Source: an archaeon (GTDB lineage: Archaea > Nanobdellota > Nanobdellia > SCGC-AAA011-G17 > GW2011-AR18). From it: a DNA stretch of 5,659 nucleotides. This document shows, one piece after another, positions 1 to 5,194 of the stretch (the stretch's first letter is position 1; every line of letters begins with the position of its first letter). The DNA is taken from NCBI GenBank assembly GCA_023245385.1, contig JAHFKM010000055.1, positions 1 to 5,659 of the forward strand. The letters are read 5' to 3'. The notes beneath the pieces are model-generated. The model searched no databases and had not been told where the DNA came from. It saw nothing but the letters and a program-made list of their open reading frames with translations. A program made the translations under genes and the position numbers.

Positions 1-1
1 A

Positions 2-97
2 GAACTCAAACATATTAAAGCACTACGATTGAAAGAATGTAAACTCCTTAAGAATTCTTATTTACACTTGACTTACGATGTCATTAACTCAATTTAG
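2..97 (+). CDS. possible 3' end of an unidentified gene (5' cut by window edge)
   Basis: A frame open from the left edge reads 31 codons and ends in TAG at 95-97. The tail is basic and leucine-rich (residues such as KALRLKECKLLK) and could be a C-terminal helix. The following T-poor, A-rich bases show no plus-strand terminator. It would be convergent with sepF, 24 bases away, which is a normal arrangement in this compact window. The piece is too short to assign to a family, and an open stretch of this length can arise by chance, so the call rests mainly on gene density. Confidence 0.35.
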   Translation, partial: ELKHIKALRLKECKLLKNSYLHLTYDVINSI

Positions 98-99
98 AA

Positions 100-119
100 A
101 TAAAATAAAAATTAAAAGA
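100..119 (-). terminator. T-rich archaeal-type terminator after sepF
   Basis: Read on the minus strand, just after the sepF stop, there are three T runs (T4, T5, T4) separated by one or two A bases. Archaeal RNA polymerase commonly stops at U-rich tracts without needing a hairpin. The assignment is by position and composition only. Confidence 0.45.
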
Positions 120-121
120 GT

Positions 122-532
122 TTACTGTTGCTGATTCTGACCTTCAGTGAGTTCGCCTGCGCCTTCAGCCCGATAAATTCCGGCGAAACTTGGAGTAACA
201 ACGATCCAGTCATCTCCAATACCCGCAATATCTCCCTCAATAGCGTCACAGGTTTTCTTCAACTTACTTACAGCTCGTTTCACTTCTACAAGATCTTTAT
301 CTTTTAAGGGTTTAATATTAATCAGAGCAACTGTGAATCCTTCTCGTAATGCGTCGAGAGCTGGTTTGATATCAGCAAAGTCTTCGATAATAAAGGGTCG
401 TACAACCACTTTTGCTTTTGAGCCGCGATCAGACGGCTGCGCACTGATTTCAACATAGTCTTCAGCAAAATCTTCAGAAGATGAGTCTTTTCCAGAAAAT
501 GTGGCTTTAAGTTTTTCAAGAGCAGATTTCAT
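122..532 (-). CDS. sepF: SepF, archaeal cell-division protein anchoring FtsZ to the membrane
   Basis: The 136-residue product matches the SepF/DUF552 family. In archaea SepF tethers FtsZ rings to the inner face of the membrane. Residues 1-14 (MKSALEKLKATFSG) form an amphipathic helix, the expected membrane-targeting segment. A short acidic linker follows at 15-38. The globular SepF core spans about 40-121: KVVVRPF at 41-47, a DFADIKPALDALREG helix, FTVALINI at 66-73, and the closing DDWIVVTPSFAGIYR. The tail ends in Q residues. The frame stays open upstream to ATG 550 and TTG 589, but ATG 532 is preferred. It has a GTGAT ribosome binding site 6 bases before it, a TATA box at 566-573 inside the longer frame, and it places the targeting helix at the extreme N-terminus. 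The gene appears monocistronic. The family call is firm; the start is well supported but unproven. Confidence 0.9.
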   Translation of the reverse strand: MKSALEKLKATFSGKDSSSEDFAEDYVEISAQPSDRGSKAKVVVRPFIIEDFADIKPALDALREGFTVALINIKPLKDKDLVEVKRAVSKLKKTCDAIEGDIAGIGDDWIVVTPSFAGIYRAEGAGELTEGQNQQQ

Positions 533-538
533 TGTATA

Positions 539-543
539 ATCAC
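539..543 (-). promoter_or_regulatory. ribosome binding site deciding the sepF start
   Basis: GTGAT on the minus strand is complementary to the AUCAC near the archaeal 16S rRNA 3' end and lies 6 bases before ATG 532. The alternative starts at 550 and 589 have no comparable match. Confidence 0.5.
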
Positions 544-565
544 TTTGCATTCTAGCACTAACGCC

Positions 566-573
566 TATATAAA
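566..573 (-). promoter_or_regulatory. TATA box for sepF
   Basis: TTTATATA on the minus strand, preceded by purines (GAAATG), is centred about 36 bases before ATG 532. With the usual 26-base TATA-to-start distance, transcription would begin near 543, leaving a leader of about 10 bases. That would exclude translation from ATG 550 or TTG 589 on this transcript. Confidence 0.5.
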
Positions 574-620
574 CATTTCTATGAAACAAAGATTATTTTC
601 TTACGACTATCTCTTATTTT

Positions 621-628
621 TATATAAA
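621..628 (-). promoter_or_regulatory. second candidate TATA box upstream of sepF
   Basis: TTTATATA within TATTTATATAAAAA on the minus strand would start RNA near 597. It could be an alternative sepF promoter giving a longer leader, or simply AT-rich spacer after the upstream operon. It is the only sequence that would allow the long TTG-589 form of SepF to be made. Confidence 0.25.
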
Positions 629-629
629 T

Positions 630-635
630 AAAAAA
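630..635 (-). terminator. oligo-T terminator of the eL43-rpoP-prefoldin operon
   Basis: GACTTTTTTATTT on the minus strand contains a T6 run about 60 bases after the last stop codon of the operon (694). It fits an archaeal U-tract terminator in the 104-base gap before sepF. There is no strong hairpin in front of it. Confidence 0.4.
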
Positions 636-693
636 GTCTAGAATTTTCTTTGTCTTTAACTTTTTTAATAAGAATTCTATAAAAGAACAGGTA

Positions 694-1026
694 TTATTCT
701 TCTTTTATGTGATACGCTTTTGCTATCATCTTAACAGGATCAGCAAAAATGGTAAATCCTGGTACATACCCTTGTAATAGAGAAACTACTTGAGGAGAAT
801 AGACCCACCCACTTATTTGTTCATAAGCAGATTTTGAAGCTACATCCTCTATCCCGAAAAGAGTAGCTATAACCGTGCTTGCAATTAACAAACGTTCACG
901 CTCAGTAGAGGCAATTTTCAAACAAGCTTCAAGATCTAAACCATTTCTTCTAACTGTGGCATTTACTGCATCTTCAAACAAGTTTGTCTTATGAAAGGTT
1001 CTTACTTTACTCTCTGCAGAAGACAT
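694..1026 (-). CDS. unrecognised 110-residue protein at the end of the eL43-rpoP operon
   Basis: I do not recognise a family. The protein reads as mostly alpha-helical: a basic N-terminus (1-27), a helix with LEACLKIASTERERLLIAS at 32-50, a mildly hydrophobic stretch TVIATLFGIED at 51-61, and a C-terminal half with aromatic and proline-containing turns (SGWVYSPQVV at 72-81, GYVPGFTIFADP at 86-97). There is no signal peptide, no convincing membrane span and no cysteine cluster (its only cysteine is C35). ATG follows the UPF0147 stop directly (TAGATG), and a GGAG ribosome binding site lies 9 bases upstream. It is therefore co-translated with UPF0147 and is very probably a real gene. Its place behind ribosomal, polymerase and chaperone genes suggests an information-processing or proteostasis role, which is guilt by association only. 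Confidence 0.75.
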   Translation of the reverse strand: MSSAESKVRTFHKTNLFEDAVNATVRRNGLDLEACLKIASTERERLLIASTVIATLFGIEDVASKSAYEQISGWVYSPQVVSLLQGYVPGFTIFADPVKMIAKAYHIKEE

Positions 1027-1278
1027 CTATTTACTCTCCAATTGAGATACAACACTCCAGATCTGCATTTTCGTATAAGATGGAACGTTCGGGTCATCCG
1101 CAACATCACCAAGTTCTTGGATAGACTTATCTATTCTTAAATTCAAGTTCGGATCACTTCCATTCAGCAGTTCAATCGCTGTTTTGATTCTTAACCTGAC
1201 ATTTTTTGGAATTGTCGCGTCTTTTTCTATAGAAGACAGATCTTCCACGATAATAGGTAACATTTCAAAGTCTTTCAT
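1027..1278 (-). CDS. UPF0147 family protein
   Basis: This 83-residue all-helical protein fits UPF0147, a small archaeal family of unknown biochemical function. Two family signatures are present: DATIPKN at residues 20-26, where a D-x-x-(V/I)-P-(R/K)-N turn is typical, and DDPNVP at 61-66 followed by YTKMQIWSVVSQLE at 68-81, the usual conserved C-terminus. The two halves look like helical repeats. The start overlaps the prefoldin beta stop in an ATGA, and GGTGG lies just upstream, so translation is coupled. Linkage to prefoldin and ribosomal genes is in keeping with a translation or folding role, but no activity can be inferred from the sequence. Confidence 0.9.
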   Translation of the reverse strand: MKDFEMLPIIVEDLSSIEKDATIPKNVRLRIKTAIELLNGSDPNLNLRIDKSIQELGDVADDPNVPSYTKMQIWSVVSQLESK

Positions 1279-1625
1279 TTTTTTCCACCTTCTTCTTTTT
1301 GCATTTGACTAAGTATTTCTGCTTGAATTTTTTGAGCTTTTTCACGGATCTGCGCTTCCTGCTTGTCCAGGTTTTTTAACTTCAGCACAAGTACCTCTTT
1401 TTTAGATTCTAAATCTTCTTTTACCTGTTCTTTTTTTGCTGCGATCATGAGTGGACCTATAATTTTGTAAATACTTCCCTGTGTTTTTCCAAGTTCATCA
1501 AGAGCGTTTTCTAATTCTATCTGTTGAGCTTGAACAGTCTGTTTTTGTAAAAGAAAACTTTGCATGTTCTGTTCTAATAATTGTAATTGAGAGATTTTCT
1601 TTTCTGTGTCTTGGGTATTTGCCAT
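1275..1625 (-). CDS. pfdB: prefoldin beta subunit
   Basis: The 116-residue product is a prefoldin beta subunit. Four beta and two alpha subunits build the jellyfish-shaped hexamer that captures unfolded proteins in the cytoplasm and passes them to the thermosome. The layout is typical: an N-terminal coiled coil rich in Q, L and E (about 7-42), the beta-hairpin core ALDELGKTQGSIYKIIGPLM (41-60) with following IAAKKEQVKEDL, and a C-terminal coiled coil (about 73-110) ending in a lysine-rich tail. Length is normal for the family. ATG is 2 bases after the rpoP stop, with only a weak ribosome binding site, so coupling to rpoP translation is likely. The alpha subunit is not in the window. Confidence 0.94.
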   Translation of the reverse strand: MANTQDTEKKISQLQLLEQNMQSFLLQKQTVQAQQIELENALDELGKTQGSIYKIIGPLMIAAKKEQVKEDLESKKEVLVLKLKNLDKQEAQIREKAQKIQAEILSQMQKEEGGKK

Positions 1626-1627
1626 TC

Positions 1628-1765
1628 TTAGATTGCATCAACAATCGCATTTGTTGTCCTTGGTTTGTACAAAATCTTAGAACCACAATAAGGACATCTT
1701 ACCCTTTTCTTTATTGTTTCATGTTTCAGTTCTTTCTGACATTCAATACATTTGTATGCTACCAT
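1628..1765 (-). CDS. rpoP: DNA-directed RNA polymerase subunit P (RpoP/Rpo12)
   Basis: A 45-codon gene lies between eL43 and prefoldin beta, short enough to be overlooked. The product is the small zinc-binding subunit of archaeal RNA polymerase, equivalent to eukaryotic Rpb12, which helps hold the Rpo3/Rpo10/Rpo11 assembly platform. The family pattern is complete: YKCIEC at residues 4-9 (C6, C9), RCPYCGSKILYKPR at 23-36 (C24, C27), so four cysteines bind one zinc, and a short C-terminal tail ending in AI. ATG 1765 has AGGAG 7 bases upstream, placed inside the end of the eL43 gene. Two-base gaps on both sides put it firmly in the operon. Confidence 0.95.
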   Translation of the reverse strand: MVAYKCIECQKELKHETIKKRVRCPYCGSKILYKPRTTNAIVDAI

Positions 1766-1767
1766 TT

Positions 1768-1992
1768 TTATTCTCCTAGTGGCCAATAGGCTCTTCCAGC
1801 GAAGGTATACTTACACTTTTTGCATGACCAAATACCTTTCGCTAAACGTTTTAATTGAAGTTTGTGACAGCGAGGACATTCATGTTTTTTCTTTTGTTTT
1901 TTTTCAACTTCAAGAACTTTCTGCTTTATTTTTAAACCATATCTTGCGCCAAATCTTCCAGTCGTACCTACTTTCTTTGTGCCAGCTGCCAT
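1768..1992 (-). CDS. rpl37ae: large-subunit ribosomal protein eL43 (L37Ae)
   Basis: This 74-residue protein is eL43, a zinc-binding component of the large ribosomal subunit found in archaea and eukaryotes but not bacteria. The basic N-terminus contains the family's GRFGARYG at residues 12-19. The zinc ribbon is CPRC (C39, C42) and CKKC (C57, C60), followed by the conserved aromatic FAGRAYWP near the end. It is the first gene of the operon. No ribosome binding site precedes ATG 1992, and a TATA box lies about 34 bases upstream, so the mRNA should have almost no leader. The gene marks the DNA as archaeal, and the neighbouring rpoP is its usual partner. Confidence 0.96.
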   Translation of the reverse strand: MAAGTKKVGTTGRFGARYGLKIKQKVLEVEKKQKKKHECPRCHKLQLKRLAKGIWSCKKCKYTFAGRAYWPLGE

Positions 1993-2020
1993 TTTGAATA
2001 AACTTTTAGGATTTTAAAGA

Positions 2021-2031
2021 GATTTATAAGT
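2021..2031 (-). promoter_or_regulatory. TATA box of the eL43 operon
   Basis: ACTTATAAATC on the minus strand is centred about 34 bases before ATG 1992, predicting an RNA start near 2000 and a leader of about 8 bases. No Shine-Dalgarno sequence is present, in line with leaderless-type initiation. Confidence 0.55.
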
Positions 2032-2034
2032 CTA

Positions 2035-2077
2035 TTGGGTCGTAAGCCTTTGTTTAGAAACTGGTCTCTGTGCCCAA
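2035..2077. other. imperfect inverted repeat between two divergent promoters
   Basis: TTGGG at 2035-2039 is mirrored by CCCAA at 2073-2077. Between them AGAAA at 2057-2061 can pair with TCTCT at 2065-2069 using one G-U pair. The element lies upstream of both predicted transcription starts, so it would act as DNA, for example a protein site, more than as RNA. The arms are short and chance is a reasonable explanation. Confidence 0.2.
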
Positions 2078-2081
2078 CTAT

Positions 2082-2090
2082 CTTTATTAA
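2082..2090 (+). promoter_or_regulatory. weak TATA-like box for the HAD hydrolase gene
   Basis: CTTTATTAAG is centred about 28 bases before ATG 2114, which would give a leaderless transcript. It is a weaker match than the other boxes here, and it is the best candidate in the 121-base divergent gap. Confidence 0.35.
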
Positions 2091-2113
2091 GATTCCATTT
2101 CACAATTGAGTTC

Positions 2114-2713
2114 ATGAACAAAATAAAAGCCGTGGTCTTTGACTTTGATGGAATGACCTTTCTCACTCACGAACGTTTTAGCCACCGTCTTTATCATGAC
2201 TTTCACATTCCCAAAGAAAAAATTCTCGACTTTTTCAAAAAAGAATTCGAAGATTGCAAACGCGGAAAAAAAGATCTGAAAAAAGTGCTTGAACCTTATC
2301 TCAAAGAATGGAGATATAAAAATAGTGTTGATGAACTTTTAGGCTACTGGTTTAAAGACGGAGAACTCAACTTTAAAATTCTTCCTCTCTTACACCAACT
2401 TAAACAACGTAATATTCTTCGTGTCCTCTGCACAAACAACGAAAAGCATAGAATCGATTACTTAAAAAAGTATTTTCAATTAGACACGCTCTTTGATAAA
2501 ATCATTACCTCTTATGAGACTGGCGTTCTCAAACCTGAAAAAGAGATCCTCAAAAATGTTTTGGACTCCACACACCTTCAGGCGCAAGAGATCCTTTTCT
2601 GCGATGATAAAGAAGAACATATCTCTCCACTCAAACAATTTGGATTTCTTACTCTTCACTTTACTACTCTAGAACTTTTTGAAAAAGAACTTCACAACCT
2701 AAACCTTCTTTAA
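2114..2713 (+). CDS. HAD-superfamily hydrolase (phosphatase-like)
   Basis: This 199-residue cytoplasmic protein has all four haloacid-dehalogenase motifs. Motif I is VVFDFDGMT, with nucleophile D10 and acid/base D12; GMT stands where GTL is common. Motif II is T107 in VLCTNN, motif III is K140 in GVLKPEKEI, and motif IV is the D164-D165 pair in ILFCDDKEEH. Residues about 16-85 form a helical cap of the C1 type, as in phosphoglycolate phosphatase and beta-phosphoglucomutase relatives. It should be an Mg-dependent phosphatase or phosphomutase, but the substrate cannot be read from the sequence. Its TAA stop directly abuts the stop of the convergent deoxyhypusine-synthase-like gene. There is no functional link to either neighbour that I can show. 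Confidence 0.9.
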   Translation: MNKIKAVVFDFDGMTFLTHERFSHRLYHDFHIPKEKILDFFKKEFEDCKRGKKDLKKVLEPYLKEWRYKNSVDELLGYWFKDGELNFKILPLLHQLKQRNILRVLCTNNEKHRIDYLKKYFQLDTLFDKIITSYETGVLKPEKEILKNVLDSTHLQAQEILFCDDKEEHISPLKQFGFLTLHFTTLELFEKELHNLNLL

Positions 2714-3970
2714 CTATTCAAAATTCAAACTCTCTCTCAACTCATCCATATGCTCAGCAACAGCACGATCTAAAAGAACCATAGCCTCCTCTCTCTTCTG
2801 AAACAAACGCGAAGGCTCTCTTAAAAATCCCTTACTCTCCGGATACGCCGCGAATAACTTTTCCTTATCCCCCTTAAACTCTGTCTTCAACAAATTCTCA
2901 TAAATCACACGCTCTTTCAAAATCGCATGAGCAATCACACTCATCATCATCGTATAATCAGCCGGAACAGAAACAGTCAAAGCTTCCTTCTGCAACTTCC
3001 CCCAACTAATCGCCTCAGAAGGCCAACAACTACTCAAACTCCCATCAGTCACCGGAGCGGTTGTCATCTGCACACCAATCTGATATTTTTTTGAAGGCGT
3101 TAACAAAATCTGCTCAATCGCAGGTTCTGGTTGTAATAAATAATTTTTAACAGCACCACCACCACAGACAATATACGCTAACTCTTTATTTCCAATCAAA
3201 TGCTGACCCCAATAATGCATCGCACAACACTCGTAAACATCTCTTGCCAAATCAATCTCCAACCTAAACGGCGTTTCAAACTTCTCCCCCAACCTATTCT
3301 GCATCACCCACAACTTCATCGCATTCAAAAACGTAGAACCATCAGCAGGAGAAGGACAATACGCCGGAACATCATACTTGAAAGCGGTCGCTAGCAAACC
3401 ATGCGGAACTCCTCTCTTTTCTTCCAACGCATACAAATATTTTCCTAAATTCCACCGATACTCACTCGTCGTTAACTTCGCCTGAAACTCCGGCTTTGTT
3501 AACAAATAACTTACAAAACGATCAGTATTAAATAACACTTCCTCAGGAAAACCAATATCAGTAATCCTAATAATCTGCGCATCCCTATACGCACCATCAT
3601 CACCGTAGAGATCAACATCAAACATTTTTCTCTTCCCCTCAACAGCATCATGCGCGTCGTGATAAGAGATTGCATCTGACGCGACGAACGCAGAAATATA
3701 TCCCTTCTCAATAAAAGGAATCATCCACACCCTCGCATAATCCGAAGCAGTAATCGGACCCGCAACAGAAACAAACAAAGTATAATTATCCGCAATCGCT
3801 TTTCTAATCAACTGATACGCTTTTCTGAAAAGTTTCCCACCAAAAGCAGGATGACCCTTCGTCAACACTTCCATAATCTCTTCTCTGCCTGTCAACGGCA
3901 AACCTTTCGCAACGTCGCCAAACAAACTCTTTTGCAAGGCTTCAATCTCAGCTTTTGCATTCTCTTCCAT
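2714..3970 (-). CDS. deoxyhypusine synthase-family protein (DHS-like/homospermidine synthase-like)
   Basis: The 418-residue product belongs to the deoxyhypusine synthase family (COG1899 type), NAD-dependent enzymes that move an aminobutyl or similar group from a polyamine to the lysine of IF5A or to another amine. Visible blocks are LFVSVAGPITASDYAR (65-80), ASDAISYHDAHDAV (97-110), VPAYCPSPADGST (201-213), CGGGAVKNYLLQP (269-281) and SEAISWGKL (318-326), whose K325 aligns with the catalytic lysine (K329) of human DHS. The QMTTAPVTDGSLSSC stretch before it resembles bacterial DHS-like proteins. The human HH pair after GGGVVK is N276-Y277 here. At 418 residues it exceeds canonical DHS by about 50-100, partly in a charged C-terminal extension. 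The coding strand is richer in G and TTG/GTT-type codons than its neighbours, a possible sign of transfer. It is divergent from the ureohydrolase. Family confident; reaction uncertain. Confidence 0.86.
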   Translation of the reverse strand: MEENAKAEIEALQKSLFGDVAKGLPLTGREEIMEVLTKGHPAFGGKLFRKAYQLIRKAIADNYTLFVSVAGPITASDYARVWMIPFIEKGYISAFVASDAISYHDAHDAVEGKRKMFDVDLYGDDGAYRDAQIIRITDIGFPEEVLFNTDRFVSYLLTKPEFQAKLTTSEYRWNLGKYLYALEEKRGVPHGLLATAFKYDVPAYCPSPADGSTFLNAMKLWVMQNRLGEKFETPFRLEIDLARDVYECCAMHYWGQHLIGNKELAYIVCGGGAVKNYLLQPEPAIEQILLTPSKKYQIGVQMTTAPVTDGSLSSCWPSEAISWGKLQKEALTVSVPADYTMMMSVIAHAILKERVIYENLLKTEFKGDKEKLFAAYPESKGFLREPSRLFQKREEAMVLLDRAVAEHMDELRESLNFE

Positions 3971-3993
3971 TATTTCTTTTTGAACCCTTCAGA

Positions 3994-4005
3994 ACTATAA
4001 ATACC
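3994..4005 (-). promoter_or_regulatory. TATA box for the DHS-like gene
   Basis: GGTATTTATAGT on the minus strand is centred about 30 bases before ATG 3970, predicting RNA to start within about 4 bases of the ATG. No ribosome binding site is seen, so the transcript is probably leaderless. Confidence 0.55.
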
Positions 4006-4053
4006 TTTTCACTTTTCCTTTTACTACTTCACTCTACGAATACTTTTCGAACA

Positions 4054-4063
4054 CTTTAAATAA
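4054..4063 (+). promoter_or_regulatory. TATA box for the ureohydrolase gene
   Basis: CTTTAAATAA is centred about 27 bases before ATG 4086, so transcription should begin at or next to the ATG. Together with the opposite box at 3994-4005 it makes a 115-base bidirectional control region in which the two boxes are about 60 bases apart. Confidence 0.5.
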
Positions 4064-4085
4064 GAAAATATATTTTTTATTTCTA

Positions 4086-5189
4086 ATGACTAAAGTTTCA
4101 CTTACCACTTCCACTTCTGACGCAACGTTCCTCGATGATACTTGTAATCCTTCCTACGAAGAAGCAGATGTCATTCTCTTAGGAATTGCCTGTGATTTAA
4201 CCGCCTCTTACAACAAAGGAGCATGGTACGGACCTTACGCTTTACTTGACGCATCCTACCAAATAGAATATCCTGTTCCCGGCTTTGGAATTTCTTTAAC
4301 TGAAAAAGTTAAGATCCACAATTATGGAATACTTATCTGTCCAAAATCTGTTGACAGTAATGGAGAAGTAATTGAATATTCTAAAAAGGAAATTAACATA
4401 TCTATGCAAGAAATGGTAAAAAAAACTGAAAAAATCGCTCTCAACGTTTTTGAAAATAACAAACTACTCATGCTCTTCGGCGGAGATCATTCGGTTCCTA
4501 ATGGGGTTTGGAAAGCGATAAAGAAAAGGTATAATCCTGAAGAAGTTACTATTCTCCACTTTGACGGGCACTTAGACTTACGTGATACTCTTGACGATTT
4601 AAAATATAGTCACGCATGCATCATGCGCCGCGCACGAGACACTGGCTTTCGCGTTCTCCAAGTTGGAATTCGCGACCATATCAGCGAAGAAGAATCTGTT
4701 TATATTCAAGAGAAAAATTTGAAGGATGATATTTATTTCTGCGCGACACAAACTTTAGGTTTTTATGAAGAATTTAAGATGACACTTTCTAAAAAAAATA
4801 GTATCCAACATTCTAATTTGATTTTTAATGGAGAGCTGACTCAAACACAAATTCAGTCTCTTAATAAAAAAATAAGTCAGGCGAAATACCTCTGGATCAG
4901 CATCGACGTCGACGGACTAGACGCATCTGACATTCCCGGAACAGGAACGCCATTACCTTTAGGATTAAAAAGAAAAGCGATCAGAGAAACAATCTACTCG
5001 GCACTACGAACTGCTGCCAAATATAAAATTAAAGTTCTAGGATTTGATATCAACGAAGTTTCTCCACAATTAAAAAAAGAAGGAGATTATACTGCAATGA
5101 ACACAGTCAGTACTATCAATGAAATGGATGCTGCTTTACTCGCTTATAATATTCTTTTCTGGAATTACTTAGAACGTTTCACGAAGTGA
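4086..5189 (+). CDS. ureohydrolase of the agmatinase/arginase family
   Basis: The 367-residue protein is a binuclear-manganese ureohydrolase that splits urea from a guanidino compound. The metal ligands are all present: H135 in GGDHS (132-136), D160, H162 and D164 in FDGHLDLRD, and D274 and D276 in SIDVDGLDASDIPGTGTP (272-289). H176 in YSHACIMRRA and E324 in DINEVSP complete the active site. DGH replaces the usual DAH, and DINEVSP the usual D-V-V-E-x-N-P; neither removes a ligand. The YSHA-C-x-x-RRA surroundings look more agmatinase-like than arginase-like. It is 60-70 residues longer than a typical agmatinase because of insertions around 75-110 and 212-258. Its divergent partner is a DHS-like gene, suggesting agmatine or an aminobutyl-guanidine adduct as substrate. 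Arginase or formiminoglutamase activity cannot be excluded. Confidence 0.92.
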   Translation: MTKVSLTTSTSDATFLDDTCNPSYEEADVILLGIACDLTASYNKGAWYGPYALLDASYQIEYPVPGFGISLTEKVKIHNYGILICPKSVDSNGEVIEYSKKEINISMQEMVKKTEKIALNVFENNKLLMLFGGDHSVPNGVWKAIKKRYNPEEVTILHFDGHLDLRDTLDDLKYSHACIMRRARDTGFRVLQVGIRDHISEEESVYIQEKNLKDDIYFCATQTLGFYEEFKMTLSKKNSIQHSNLIFNGELTQTQIQSLNKKISQAKYLWISIDVDGLDASDIPGTGTPLPLGLKRKAIRETIYSALRTAAKYKIKVLGFDINEVSPQLKKEGDYTAMNTVSTINEMDAALLAYNILFWNYLERFTK

Positions 5190-5194
5190 ATTTT
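5178..5194 (+). terminator. small hairpin plus T4 overlapping the ureohydrolase stop
   Basis: TTCAC (5178-5182) and GTGAA (5186-5190) form a perfect 5-base-pair stem with a GAA loop, followed by TTTT at 5191-5194. The TGA stop (5187-5189) lies in the second arm. It resembles a minimal terminator in the 3-base gap between two convergent genes, but the stem is short. Confidence 0.3.

Noticed and set aside
49..60. Perfect 12-base palindrome TAAGAATTCTTA, with ten of its bases repeated at 669-678, so that copies flank sepF
   Set aside because: In 5.7 kb of AT-rich DNA a 12-base palindrome and shared 10-mers are expected by chance; there is no further flanking similarity.
322..519. Second minus-strand frame within sepF
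   Set aside because: It is out of frame with the recognisable SepF core and has no ribosome binding site or promoter of its own.
1481..1997. Open plus-strand frames opposite the prefoldin, rpoP and eL43 genes
   Set aside because: Their products are cysteine- and phenylalanine-rich without family motifs, and the minus-strand genes here are certain.
2032..2100. Possible tRNA or C/D-box RNA in the eL43-HAD gap, suggested by GGGT...GCCC pairing
   Set aside because: There is no T-loop GGTTCRA, no cloverleaf, and no C/D box pair (RTGATGA and CTGA) at a sensible spacing.
3200..3394. Plus-strand frame of about 64 codons inside the DHS-like gene
   Set aside because: It is the complement of well-conserved family sequence and codes for an unnatural, highly basic product.
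3511..3711. Minus-strand frame within the DHS-like gene, rich in R, L and M
   Set aside because: It is a shifted reading of the real gene, with repetitive composition typical of a shadow.
4037..4049. CGAA/TTCG inverted repeat between the two divergent promoters, considered as an operator
   Set aside because: Four-base arms are too short to separate from chance, and no regulator is known here.
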